Source: Sphingomonas guangdongensis
GTDB lineage: Bacteria > Pseudomonadota > Alphaproteobacteria > Sphingomonadales > Sphingomonadaceae
Assembly (NCBI RefSeq): GCF_900199185.1
Contig: NZ_OBMI01000003.1
Coordinates: 888,041 to 952,040, forward strand
Direction: 5' to 3'
DNA length: 64,000 nucleotides
Part shown: positions 56,356 through 64,000 of the stretch, in pieces
Position numbering within the stretch: the stretch's first letter is position 1
Layout of the letters: every line of letters begins with the position of its first letter
The notes under the pieces: generated by a model
What the model saw: only the letters and a program-made list of their open reading frames with translations
The model's database searches: none
What the model was told of the DNA's origin: nothing
Position numbers and translations under genes: made by a program

Positions 56356-59313
56356 TCAGAACGTCTTGGTGATCTGCAGCGTCGCCACCGCGCCGTACGG
56401 GTTCGCGTTCTGGGTATCGATCGCGTAGAGCGTGCCGCCGGCCGCGTTGCCGTTCGACGACAGCACCACCGGCGGATCCTTGTCGGTGATGTTGCGGATG
56501 TTGAGCGCGACGTTCAGCCCGTCCGCCCAGGCCGGATCGGCGAGCTTGGAGAAGTCGAACGCGACCATCAGGTCGAAGGTGGTCCAGCTCGGCACGCGGC
56601 TGTTCGGCTGCACCACGCCGCCGACCGCGATCGGCAGGTTGTTGGTGTACGGACCGATGTAGTTGACCGCGGGCGACACGGTCAGCGGCCCCGTGTTCCA
56701 CGTCAGGTTGCCGCGGCCGCGCGCACTCACCGGATAGTTGATCAGATCGCGCCCGTCGATCACCGGCCCGTTGGCCACGATCTGGGTCTTGTTGCCGAGG
56801 ATCTTGGTGAAGGTGCCGCCGATCGTGAAGTTGTGTGCGCCGACCCCGAACTGGTAGCTCGCGACCACGTCGATGCCGTCCTGCTGCACGCTCGACGCGT
56901 TGGCGTTCTGGACATAGGTGATCGCGCGCGACGAGCAGAAGTTGCTTTCGTCGACATTGGCGACGGTCGGTCGGGCGAGCGCATCGAGGTAGGCGGGATT
57001 GTAGGTCGCGCGGTTGCCGTTGACGCAGCCGGCCGGCTGGATCGCGGGCACAATGTACGCGCTATAGAGCGCGCGATTGACGGCGTTCGCCAGGAACGAC
57101 GCCTGGAAGCCCTGCAGACCGATGATCTGGTCCTTGTAGTCGATGTTGTAGTAGGTCACCGACGCACGGAAGCCCGGCAGGAAGGTCGGGCGGAAGTCGA
57201 CGCCGAACGAGTAGTTGGTTGCGGTCTCCGGCACCAGATCGGCGTTCGAGCCGGTGACGCTGACCACGTTGGTCTGGTTGGTCGCGGTGTTGGTCAGCCC
57301 GATCGCGGGATCGTTCGACAGGTTGGTGATGGTGGTCAGCGCCACGCGGCTGAAGAAGGCCGGGTTGTTCTCGATCAGATTGGGCGCGCGGAACGACGTG
57401 CCCCAGGCGCCGCGTAGCGACAGGCCGTCGACCACGTCCCAGGTCACGCCGATCTTGGGGTTGGTGGTCGATCCCGCGTCCGAATAGTCCTCCACGCGGA
57501 TCGCCGCGTCGACGAGCAAGCGGCGGACCAGCGGGACGTTCATGTCCTCGCCGATGACGGGGACGAACAGCTCGCCGTACGCCGCCTTGATGTTGCGGTC
57601 GGCCTGCGCGAGCGGCACGTCGCTGGTCGCGCGCACGCCGATGGCGCTTCGCCACTGGTCGTAGCGGAGATACTCCGCCCCGACCGCGGCCTTCAGCTCG
57701 CCGCCCGGGAGCTGGAACAGCGGTCCGTCGAGGCGCAGCGAGTACTGGTCTAGGCCGGAGCGGTTGCGGTCGAACGCGCTCGGCAGGATGCGGGCGAGCA
57801 CGTCCTGCGATGCCGGCACCGGGCTGAACGGATTGTAGGTGCCGTTGTTCAGCGCCGCCTGCAACGCGACCGGATCGACGTTGTTGTTGAACGCGGGGAT
57901 ACAGTTCGCGCAGTTGCGATTGCGCGACAGGTTGACCATCGCCTCCGCCGTCCAGCCGCCGAACTTGGCGCGCAGCGATGCCGATCCCTGGTACTGGACG
58001 TCGTAGATCTCCGTCAGCCCCGCGCCACCGATGTCGCGCGCGAGCGAGAAGGAGACCGTGAGCGGCGCACCCGGCGCGACGCCCGGAATGCCGGGGATGT
58101 ATAGCGGGCTGGTCGCCGGGATCGTCCGCAGGCCCGACTGGGCGTAGCTGTTCAGCTCGCTGTCGCGACGGTTGTAGAAGCCGAAGGCGGTGAAGGTCAG
58201 CCAGTCGGTCAGGTCCTGCTCCAGGTGCGCCGACACCTGGTTGCGGATCGCCTTGGGCAGGAAGGTCGTGAAGTCGGCGACGTCGGCAAGATTGGGCTGG
58301 TTGAGCAGCAGGTTCGCCGCGGTGATCCCGGTGCCGTTCGCGGTCGCCGGAATGCCATAGTAGTCGAACCGGCCCGCCGTCGGGAAGAGCGGGTTGTTGG
58401 TCGCGCGCGGCACGATGATGTTACCGTACAGCCCCGATGTCGCCTGGTTGGTGCGGATGCGGTTGTCGAGCCCGCCGAAGCGGCGCAGGTCCTGACGCAG
58501 GTAGATGCTCTCCCCCGCGCGCATCTCGCCGCGCTCGTCATGGTCGTAGGCGACGACGATGCCGCCGCCTTCCCACGTCTTGCCGACCAGCAGGCTCGCG
58601 CCCCACTGCTCGTAGCCGCCCGCCGAGGTGCCGCGCACCGACGCCTCGACCCCGTTGAAGCGCTTGCGGGTAATGTAGTTGACGACGCCCGCGACCGCGT
58701 CCGACCCGTAGATTGCGGAGGCGCCATCGGCGATCACCTCGATCCGCTCGATCGCGGAAACCGGGATCTGATTGGCCTCGGTGAAGGAGAAGACGTTGCC
58801 GGTCGGCGCGATGCGACGACCGTCGATCAGCAGCAGCGTCGCGTTGCTGCCGAGCCCGCGTAGGTTGACGGTGGAGCCGCGCTGGATGTTGCCTGCGCCG
58901 TTCTGCGCCTGCCGCGGCGTGTCGTCGAAGCCAAGGCCCTGCACCTGCGGCAGTTCGCGCAGGAGGTCGACGGCGGTCGAGCGGCCGCTGATCGCCAGCT
59001 GGTCGCGCGCGATCGCCGTGGTGGCGGAACCCACCGCGCTGATCCCGCGGATGCTGGTGCCGGTGACGATGATGTCCTCGCCTGAGACCTGGCCGAGCGT
59101 CGGGTCGGTGTCCTGCGCCTGGTCGGGCTCGGCGCTCGGCAGCACGGCGGTCTGCGGCGGGCGCGCCTGCGCATCGTCGGTGTTGGTCTGCCCGGGCGCC
59201 GCCGGCTCGCTCTGGGTGGAGGATGGCGCGCTCTGCGCCGAGGCGGGTGTTGCGAGTACCGCCACCAGCGCGGCCAGTGATACCTTGGACAGCGTGCGCG
59301 AACGACTGATCAT
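56356..59313 (-). CDS. TonB-dependent outer-membrane receptor 3
   Basis: A 985-residue receptor, the longest of the three: signal peptide (to about ASAQS), a Gln/Pro-rich linker, DIIVTGTSIRGISAVGSA before the plug, plug with LRGLGSNATLLLIDGRR and YGSDAVAGVVNYI, and a barrel ending in VATLQITKTF. A GntR-type operator-like site lies 60 bases upstream, and the GntR gene is the next one. Likely part of the second aromatic-uptake module with the P450 and the hydrolase at 60147. Confidence 0.92.
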   Translation of the reverse strand: MISRSRTLSKVSLAALVAVLATPASAQSAPSSTQSEPAAPGQTNTDDAQARPPQTAVLPSAEPDQAQDTDPTLGQVSGEDIIVTGTSIRGISAVGSATTAIARDQLAISGRSTAVDLLRELPQVQGLGFDDTPRQAQNGAGNIQRGSTVNLRGLGSNATLLLIDGRRIAPTGNVFSFTEANQIPVSAIERIEVIADGASAIYGSDAVAGVVNYITRKRFNGVEASVRGTSAGGYEQWGASLLVGKTWEGGGIVVAYDHDERGEMRAGESIYLRQDLRRFGGLDNRIRTNQATSGLYGNIIVPRATNNPLFPTAGRFDYYGIPATANGTGITAANLLLNQPNLADVADFTTFLPKAIRNQVSAHLEQDLTDWLTFTAFGFYNRRDSELNSYAQSGLRTIPATSPLYIPGIPGVAPGAPLTVSFSLARDIGGAGLTEIYDVQYQGSASLRAKFGGWTAEAMVNLSRNRNCANCIPAFNNNVDPVALQAALNNGTYNPFSPVPASQDVLARILPSAFDRNRSGLDQYSLRLDGPLFQLPGGELKAAVGAEYLRYDQWRSAIGVRATSDVPLAQADRNIKAAYGELFVPVIGEDMNVPLVRRLLVDAAIRVEDYSDAGSTTNPKIGVTWDVVDGLSLRGAWGTSFRAPNLIENNPAFFSRVALTTITNLSNDPAIGLTNTATNQTNVVSVTGSNADLVPETATNYSFGVDFRPTFLPGFRASVTYYNIDYKDQIIGLQGFQASFLANAVNRALYSAYIVPAIQPAGCVNGNRATYNPAYLDALARPTVANVDESNFCSSRAITYVQNANASSVQQDGIDVVASYQFGVGAHNFTIGGTFTKILGNKTQIVANGPVIDGRDLINYPVSARGRGNLTWNTGPLTVSPAVNYIGPYTNNLPIAVGGVVQPNSRVPSWTTFDLMVAFDFSKLADPAWADGLNVALNIRNITDKDPPVVLSSNGNAAGGTLYAIDTQNANPYGAVATLQITKTF

Positions 59314-59372
59314 CGATCCTCCCCCTTCATCTTGCTCTTGGGCGCCGCGTACCGCGGTTCTTTCCCGACGAA

Positions 59373-59384
59373 ATCGTCAACAAT
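59373..59384. promoter_or_regulatory. GntR-type operator-like site before TonB receptor 3
   Basis: ATCGT-CA-ACAAT matches 11 of 12 positions of the perfect site at 55136. It is 60 bases upstream of the receptor start and 50 bases beyond the end of the GntR gene. Confidence 0.5.
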
Positions 59385-59434
59385 CCTAATCCTCGTTGTC
59401 CGGCATAACAAGTGACAAAGTGTAGCGCTGGAGA

Positions 59435-60130
59435 TCAGGCGGGGAGGTCATCCTCCAGGCGGCCGACCGCGTCGAGCGCGTCGGCGATGTGCTGGCGCAT
59501 CTCGGTCTCGGCGAGCGCGGCGTCGCCAGCCACGATTGCCGCGGTGACCAGACGGTGACCGCGATTGGCATCGTCGATGCGGGAAGGCTGGTAGAAGGCG
59601 GAGAAGAGCAGCCGATAGAGCGGCAGGCGCAGCCGATCGACAAAGGTGCGGATGTAGTCGTTGCCAGCGCCGTCCAGGATCAGGTCGTGCCAGTCATCGT
59701 TCAGCGCGGCAAAACGGCGGTGGTTGCCGGTGTGCTCCAGGGTGTTCATCTCGTCCTGCAAGCGGACGAGTTCCGCCTTGCGGACGGGATCGTCGACCAG
59801 CGCGAAGTCGTGCGCGGCGATGCCCTCCAGCGCCAGCCGCGCGCGGTAGATCTGCCGCACCTCGCTCGGCGAAAGGCGCCGGACGGACGCGCCGCGGAAC
59901 TCCTCGATGACGACCAGCCCTTCGGCTTCGAGCCGCTGGAGCGCCTCGCGCACCCGCGCGCGCGATGCGCCCGTCTCGGCGACGATATCCGCCTCCACCA
60001 GCCGCTGCCCCGGGACCAGCCGCCCGCGCCGGATTCGCTCGCGCAGCCAGGAACGGACGGACGCGGCCGTGTTCGTGCCGCCTGTGGGTTCGCTGTTGCT
60101 CGCCATGCTGCCGGTCTCGGCGCGGGCCAT
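59435..60130 (-). CDS. GntR-family regulator with FCD domain
   Basis: About 231 residues. N-terminal winged helix (about 25-85): LRERIRRGRLVPGQRLVEADIVAETGASRARVREALQRLEAEGLV; C-terminal FCD helical domain with YRARLALEGIAAHDFAL, HDLILDGAGNDYIRTFVDRL and HRLVTAAIVAGD, whose His and Asp residues usually bind a metal and a carboxylate effector. Several start codons are possible (60181, 60130, 60106); 60130 avoids overlapping the upstream hydrolase. It lies 17 bases after that gene. Candidate repressor of TonB receptor 3 and the P450. Confidence 0.85.
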   Translation of the reverse strand: MARAETGSMASNSEPTGGTNTAASVRSWLRERIRRGRLVPGQRLVEADIVAETGASRARVREALQRLEAEGLVVIEEFRGASVRRLSPSEVRQIYRARLALEGIAAHDFALVDDPVRKAELVRLQDEMNTLEHTGNHRRFAALNDDWHDLILDGAGNDYIRTFVDRLRLPLYRLLFSAFYQPSRIDDANRGHRLVTAAIVAGDAALAETEMRQHIADALDAVGRLEDDLPA

Positions 60131-60146
60131 GCCGCCTGTCAACGGC

Positions 60147-61559
60147 TCAGCGGGCGCGATAGCTGTCCCAGTTGCGCTCATCCCAGCGGTTCGGCGCTCG
60201 CGGCAGCTCACCGGGATCGAAGAGGGTCGAGTTGCCCAGATCGACCGGACTGCCCGCGCGGGTCGCCGCCGCTATCTGCTGCAGGGCAGGCAGCGACGTG
60301 TCCGCCCAACGCCCGGTATCGAGCCGGTCGATCAGCAACTGGAAACCGACCGCACGGTCTAGCGGAGTCTGACCGCCGTGCCCGGCACCGTTCGCCCACA
60401 ATAGGCGGAACAGCCGGTCGGTGCCGGCGTGGCGCAGCGTGTCCTGGTAGACCAGCTTGTCGGACGCTGGGTCGACCGGATCGTCGTTGTCGACGTTGAC
60501 GAGCGGATCGCTGATCCGGCCGGTATAGGTCATCATCGGCTCGATCCGGCGCACCGCCACTTCATCGGCGGCGATCCGCGGCGCGCGCGCGAGCGTTCGC
60601 AGGTCATCGTCCAGGCTCAACCCAGCCTGTGCGTAGAGCGCCGCCACCATCGCCTGCCGCCCGGATAGGCGAAGCAGACGGGCGTAATCGGCGTCGGTGT
60701 TCCACGACACGTTGCCGCGCGCGATCTTCTCGACGCCCGCGCGGACCGGCAGCGCGGCGGCGAAGACGAAGCTCTGCGCCATCTGGTCGACCTGCCCTTC
60801 GTAGTCGTCGGCGGCGGGCGGCGGCGATCCCGGCACTGACCAGAGCGAGAACTGCTCCACCGCGCCGGCGAGCGCCAGTCGCGCGCGACCCGCCGGAGTA
60901 GCCTTGGCCTTGTCGACGAGCGCGGTCAGCGCGGGCATGTCGCGCGCGAGATCGACGTTGACCAGCCCGAGCGCGGATGCCGGATCGACCAGGGTCTTGA
61001 GCACGAACAGCGCGTTGAGCTTGTTGCGCAGCACCGCAACCTCCCCCGCCCCGCCACCCGACCACATCACCCCGCCATCGAACACGTCGGGCCGGAGCTC
61101 CAGCGCCTTGCGAACCACGAACGCGCCGCGCGACCCGCCGACCGCCAGCGTCCGCTTCGGCAATCCCCAGCGCGCGGTCGCCTGGTCACGCAGGTCGACC
61201 AGCAGCTGCACGGCGCGCGGGAAGTCGTAACCGACCGGCTCGCGCACGATCCCGCCGTACGCGTAACCCTTGCTCAGCAGCCACTGGGTAAAGGCGCCGC
61301 CCGGCGGCCCGGGCGGCTGCGGTCGGGCCGGCGCACCCGGCCGCGCCGCAGGGCCGGCCCCATCGAGATCGAGCAGCAGCGTTCCGTTCCAGTTGGAAGG
61401 CGTCAGCACCTGCCAGCGCGTCCCATCCTCCAGCACGCCCGCGATCGATTCGGTAGTCGGCGACGCGGCCACGCTGCTCCCGACCTGCCGCGCGACCACG
61501 GCCGGCGCCAGCGCCTGAACCCCGCACGCCATCGCCAGCGCAAGCACGTATCGACGCAT
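60147..61559 (-). CDS. Secreted alpha/beta hydrolase, paralogue of the one at 34293
   Basis: A 470-residue exported protein (signal to about VVARQ). The nucleophile elbow is VGGSRGAFVV and the late His is in NGAGHGGQT. Blocks PAGRARLALAG and MVAALYAQAGLSLDDDLRTLA match the hydrolase at 34293 closely. A Pro/Ala-rich insertion (GAPARPQPPGPPGG) near residue 75 is unique to this copy. It precedes the GntR gene in the same direction. Substrate unknown; ester of an aromatic acid is a reasonable guess. Confidence 0.83.
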   Translation of the reverse strand: MRRYVLALAMACGVQALAPAVVARQVGSSVAASPTTESIAGVLEDGTRWQVLTPSNWNGTLLLDLDGAGPAARPGAPARPQPPGPPGGAFTQWLLSKGYAYGGIVREPVGYDFPRAVQLLVDLRDQATARWGLPKRTLAVGGSRGAFVVRKALELRPDVFDGGVMWSGGGAGEVAVLRNKLNALFVLKTLVDPASALGLVNVDLARDMPALTALVDKAKATPAGRARLALAGAVEQFSLWSVPGSPPPAADDYEGQVDQMAQSFVFAAALPVRAGVEKIARGNVSWNTDADYARLLRLSGRQAMVAALYAQAGLSLDDDLRTLARAPRIAADEVAVRRIEPMMTYTGRISDPLVNVDNDDPVDPASDKLVYQDTLRHAGTDRLFRLLWANGAGHGGQTPLDRAVGFQLLIDRLDTGRWADTSLPALQQIAAATRAGSPVDLGNSTLFDPGELPRAPNRWDERNWDSYRAR

Positions 61560-61631
61560 CCGCCCTCTCCCGATCTGTTATGCGCTATGGCTAAGTCGAT
61601 CGGGCGGTCGGGTCAATTGGCGCGTCGCACG

Positions 61632-62432
61632 CTACTCGGTCGCGAGCGCCTCCAGCAGCTCGGACACGCGCTCGCGGAGCGCCGGGTCGCGGGTGATCTC
61701 CAGCATCGCGCCCAGGCTGCTGCGCGCCTCGGCGAGCTGCTCGTCGACTACTTCGAGGCGGGCACGTTCCCACCATGCGTGCGGGTAGCTCGGCGCGAAC
61801 ACGGTCATCCGCCGGTAGAGTTCGAGCGCGCGGCGGCCGCGCCCGGCCTGCTCGGCACGAGAGGCCTGGTTCTGAAGCAGGCGGACCAGCACCGCGCGGT
61901 TAGGCATCGCCGCGACATGGGTGACCGCGCGCCCGCCACCTCCCGCCGCCTCGACCAGAGCGGCTAGACGATCGGCATCGACGCGCGCGCCGCGGGCGAA
62001 CGGGTCGACGATCACCGGCTGCGCCTCGGCGCCGACGACGACCAGCACGTGGCCGGGAACGTCGAGCACGTGCGCGCTCCAGCCGAGCCGGCGCGCCATC
62101 GCGACCCACAGGATCGACAGGCTCACCGGCAACCCGCGGCGGCGGGCCAGCACGCTGATCAGGTCCGCGTTGGCGGGATCGTCGTAGGTCAGCGCATCGC
62201 CCGCCAGGTCGAACTCGCCGCCGAGCACCGCCGCCAGCGCATCGGCCTGCGCAGCCGGGGTCGCTGCATCGGCCCCGACGATACTCAGCCGCGCCGCCAT
62301 GTCGTCGAGCAGCCGCTCGTCGTGCGCGAGATCAGCGTCGTCGTGGTCGAGCGCCGCAAGCGCCAGCGCTGCCTGGTCGAGCGCGATGTCGTCCTCGTCG
62401 ATCAGGCCGAGGCGGGAAAGGTCATCGTCCAT
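61632..62432 (-). CDS. SirB1-like transglutaminase-fold protein with TPR tail
   Basis: A 266-residue cytoplasmic protein of the SirB1 family. The transglutaminase-like core spans about 45-180, with LARRRGLPVSLSILWVAMARRLGW and VLDVPGHVLVVV (His) and VDPFARG (Asp) positions; the Cys of true transglutaminases is replaced by Ser. The end (about 190-265) is a TPR-like repeat, LYRRMTVFAPSYPHAWWERARLE. Widely conserved in proteobacteria; role uncertain. Not linked to the aromatic genes. Confidence 0.85.
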   Translation of the reverse strand: MDDDLSRLGLIDEDDIALDQAALALAALDHDDADLAHDERLLDDMAARLSIVGADAATPAAQADALAAVLGGEFDLAGDALTYDDPANADLISVLARRRGLPVSLSILWVAMARRLGWSAHVLDVPGHVLVVVGAEAQPVIVDPFARGARVDADRLAALVEAAGGGGRAVTHVAAMPNRAVLVRLLQNQASRAEQAGRGRRALELYRRMTVFAPSYPHAWWERARLEVVDEQLAEARSSLGAMLEITRDPALRERVSELLEALATE

Positions 62433-62489
62433 TCGCCATAGATGGGCACGACACGGCTCGATCGAAAGCGACGGCCGCTGAACTTTGTC

Positions 62490-63128
62490 TCAGCCGGCCA
62501 GTTGCCGATCGACGCCGAGCAGCGCGGTGTGCGCCACTGCCGCCAGCTCTCCCGCCGTTGCACCGTCCCGCGCGAGGATCGCCATGCCCGCCTGGACGCT
62601 CTGGACGAATCGGGCAAGGCCGTGGAGGTCGACGTCCGCACTGATCTCACCCGCCGTCACACCCGCCGCCAGCCGCGACTCCAGCCGATGGAGAGTCTCG
62701 GCCCGGGCCGAGCAGACGGTCGCGCCGAGCGCCGCATAGCCCTCACTCCCAACCGCGGAGAGCGTCACCATGCACCCGTCGCGCGACTGCCCGAGGTTCA
62801 GCGCCGAGTCCTCGAGAAAGCACCCAAGCGCCGCCCTGGCCGTCTCCGCCGCGAAGAAGCGCTGCCAGACGAGGTGCTCGTTGGATCGGAGATAGTGATC
62901 GAGCGCCTCCGCATAGAGCTGCTCCTTCGACCCGAAGGCGGCGTAAAGGCTCGGCGAGGCGATCCCCATCGCCTCCATCAGATCGGTGATCGACGTCGCC
63001 GAATAACCCTTGCGCCAGAACAGCCGCATCGCCGCGTCGAGCGCCGCCACGCGATCGAACGCGCGTGGACGGCCACGCCCGCGTTTGGGCGCGGCGTCGC
63101 AGGAGGCAGGTTCGAGGTCGTTCTGCAT
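62490..63128 (-). CDS. TetR/AcrR-family regulator
   Basis: A 212-residue TetR protein. HTH (about 25-70): ALDAAMRLFWRKGYSATSITDLMEAMGIASPSLYAAFGSKEQL; the rest is a TetR_C ligand domain with SRDGCMVTLSAVGSEGY. An ATG at 63128 is preferred to the TTG one codon earlier. It lies just downstream of, and in the same orientation as, a decayed SDR gene which it may once have regulated; TetR-SDR pairs of this kind are common. Confidence 0.88.
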   Translation of the reverse strand: MQNDLEPASCDAAPKRGRGRPRAFDRVAALDAAMRLFWRKGYSATSITDLMEAMGIASPSLYAAFGSKEQLYAEALDHYLRSNEHLVWQRFFAAETARAALGCFLEDSALNLGQSRDGCMVTLSAVGSEGYAALGATVCSARAETLHRLESRLAAGVTAGEISADVDLHGLARFVQSVQAGMAILARDGATAGELAAVAHTALLGVDRQLAG

Positions 63129-63184
63129 CAATCACTACATATCGTCCGCCGCTCGGGCCGCGACAAGGAGGGAACATCGGAAAC

Positions 63185-63835
63185 TCAGACCTGCGCCATG
63201 CCGCCGTCGACGAGCAGTTCGGCACCGATTACGAAGCCCGCCTCGTCGGTCGCCAGGGACAGGGCATTGGCGGCGACCTCCTCGGCCCGCCCCATGCGGC
63301 CGAGCGGGATCAGCTAGGTGAGCGCGTCGCGAATTTGCGGCATCGTCGAGGCCATTATCGCGGCATCAATCGGCCCGGTGCCACCACGCTGAAGCGGATC
63401 GCGCGGGGCGCGAGCTCGTTCACCGAGGTCCGCGCAAAGGATCGCACCGCCGCCTTGGTCACCGTAGACGCCGTAACCCTTGGTGCCGATCGTGCCAGCG
63501 ATCGAGCCGATCAGCACCACCGAGCCACCGTCCGGCATAACCCCGCCTGCTCCGCAAACAGGAGCGCGCGCACGTTCAGCCCGAACGCGCGGTCGAAGTG
63601 AATCTCGTCGACGGTGTAGAACGTTTGCGAACTCGGACAGCCCTGCGTTCACCACGAGCACGTCGAGCCGCCCCGCCCCCCGTCCACCGCTTGGAAGAAG
63701 CCAGCGAGCGCGGTCACGTCCGACGCAGCGACACGGCGGATGCGCAGCACGCCGCTTCCGTGGGGCTCGTCGTCCTCCGCTCCGCGCCGGCTGTCCGCGT
63801 AGACGGTCGCGCCCTGGACCACAGCCGGGCGATCT
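63185..63835 (-). pseudogene. Decayed short-chain dehydrogenase/reductase (SDR)
   Basis: Read on the minus strand in shifting frames, an SDR is recognisable: GATVYADSRRG, then RLDVLVVNAGLS, TFYTVDEIHFDRAFGLNVRALLF, MPDGGSVVLIGSIAGTIGTKGYGVYG, TKAAVRSFARTSVNELAPRAIRF, PIDAAIMASTMPQIRDALT, and LIPLGRMGRAEEVAANAL up to GGMAQV-stop. At least five frame changes separate these blocks, and an in-frame TAG replaces a codon (probably Gln) before LIPLG. The N-terminal GxxxGIG cofactor region is missing, so it is truncated too. Non-functional unless sequencing errors are responsible. Confidence 0.85.
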
Positions 63836-63910
63836 CTATATCTCCACTTCCTTGCGGTGCGGATGGGCGCGTCGGCGGGGTCGGTCGTTTTGTATTGCCG
63901 GGAATGCAGA

Positions 63911-63940
63911 ACGCCCCCGTCGATCTCACGACGGGGGCGT
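63911..63940. terminator. Strong hairpin terminator downstream of the tRNA gene
   Basis: Perfect 12-bp arms ACGCCCCCGTCG and CGACGGGGGCGT around a 6-base loop, flanked by TTTCT on the plus strand and TTCTG on the minus strand. It lies 11 bases beyond the tRNA 3' end and should stop transcription leaving the tRNA leftward. Confidence 0.75.
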
Positions 63941-63951
63941 TTCTGTGGTGT

Positions 63952-64000
63952 TGGTTGCGGGGACAGGATTTGAACCTGTGACCTTCAGGTTATGAGCCTG
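63952..64000 (-). tRNA. tRNA-Met (anticodon CAT), partial, probably initiator
   Basis: On the minus strand the 3' part of a tRNA is visible: anticodon loop CTCATAA with stem CAGG/CCTG, variable region GAAGGTC, T-loop GGTTCAAATCC, and acceptor end CCCCGCA-A-CCA with encoded CCA. Anticodon is CAT. The acceptor ending and loop resemble alphaproteobacterial initiator tRNA; the 5' half, including base 1, lies outside the window, so initiator versus elongator cannot be settled. Confidence 0.85.

Noticed and set aside
63185..63835. Intact SDR or short hypothetical genes in this stretch
   Set aside because: Conserved SDR blocks fall in different frames with an internal stop; short open frames here are fragments of one decayed gene.

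Overview
The window is GC-rich, tightly packed DNA from an alphaproteobacterium, most likely a sphingomonad (Sphingomonas/Sphingobium/Novosphingobium type). The clues are three large TonB-dependent receptors, the complete protocatechuate 4,5-cleavage (lig) pathway, an ADP-forming FerA-type feruloyl-CoA synthetase, a LigM-type tetrahydrofolate-dependent O-demethylase, and a tRNA-Met(CAT) fragment of alphaproteobacterial type at the right edge. Genus is inference; no rRNA is present. No gene-free stretch exceeds 300 bases except the decayed gene near the right end.

Layout. 1-5.3 kb: housekeeping and secreted proteins (partial DUF1501 protein, SWIB-domain protein, M14 peptidase, PhoD phosphatase with a small membrane protein). 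5.4-15.7 kb: the lig block. ligK-ligU-ligI run leftward from a tandem-HTH LysR regulator, and a dehydrogenase-ligJ-ligA-ligB run rightward, followed after a REP-like repeat by ligC-pobA-aldo/keto reductase. 15.8-22.5 kb: hydroxycinnamate block, with a vanillin-dehydrogenase-like gene, a DUF3237 gene, ferB and ferA, facing a MarR regulator (FerC-like) and an MFS aromatic-acid transporter. 22.6-32.2 kb: leftward genes for an IclR regulator, a MetE-like protein, a tannase/feruloyl esterase, a TonB receptor, an EamA-like membrane protein, a CapA-like protein and a cytochrome P450. 32.3-37 kb: LacI regulator, two secreted alpha/beta hydrolases and a MmgE/PrpD protein, with three LacI-type operator sequences between them. 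37-40.3 kb: ligM divergent from metF-purU, with a 24-bp palindrome between. 40.3-48.2 kb: a six-gene leftward operon in which every junction overlaps (TonB receptor, CocE-type hydrolase, TRAP transporter Q-M-P, MarR). 48.2-61.6 kb: CaiB/BaiF CoA-transferase plus an unusual cysteine-poor, fused 2-hydroxyacyl-CoA dehydratase-like protein; an OmpA-like protein, di-haem cytochrome c and MFS transporter; a second P450; a third TonB receptor; a GntR regulator; a third hydrolase. 61.6-64 kb: SirB1-like protein, TetR regulator, a decayed SDR gene and the tRNA.

How the genes fit together. Esters could be cut by the tannase-family esterase. Ferulate or p-coumarate would be activated by FerA and cleaved by FerB to vanillin or 4-hydroxybenzaldehyde, then oxidised by the aldehyde dehydrogenase. 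Vanillate would be demethylated by LigM, with MetF and PurU handling the C1 unit, and 4-hydroxybenzoate hydroxylated by PobA. Protocatechuate is then opened by LigAB and taken through LigC, LigI, LigU, LigJ and LigK to pyruvate and oxaloacetate. Around this known core sit two look-alike accessory modules, each with a TonB receptor, a P450 with an atypical I-helix, a secreted hydrolase and a dedicated repressor. There is also a TonB/TRAP uptake operon divergent from the CoA-transferase/dehydratase-like pair. These accessory modules are the least explained part of the window.
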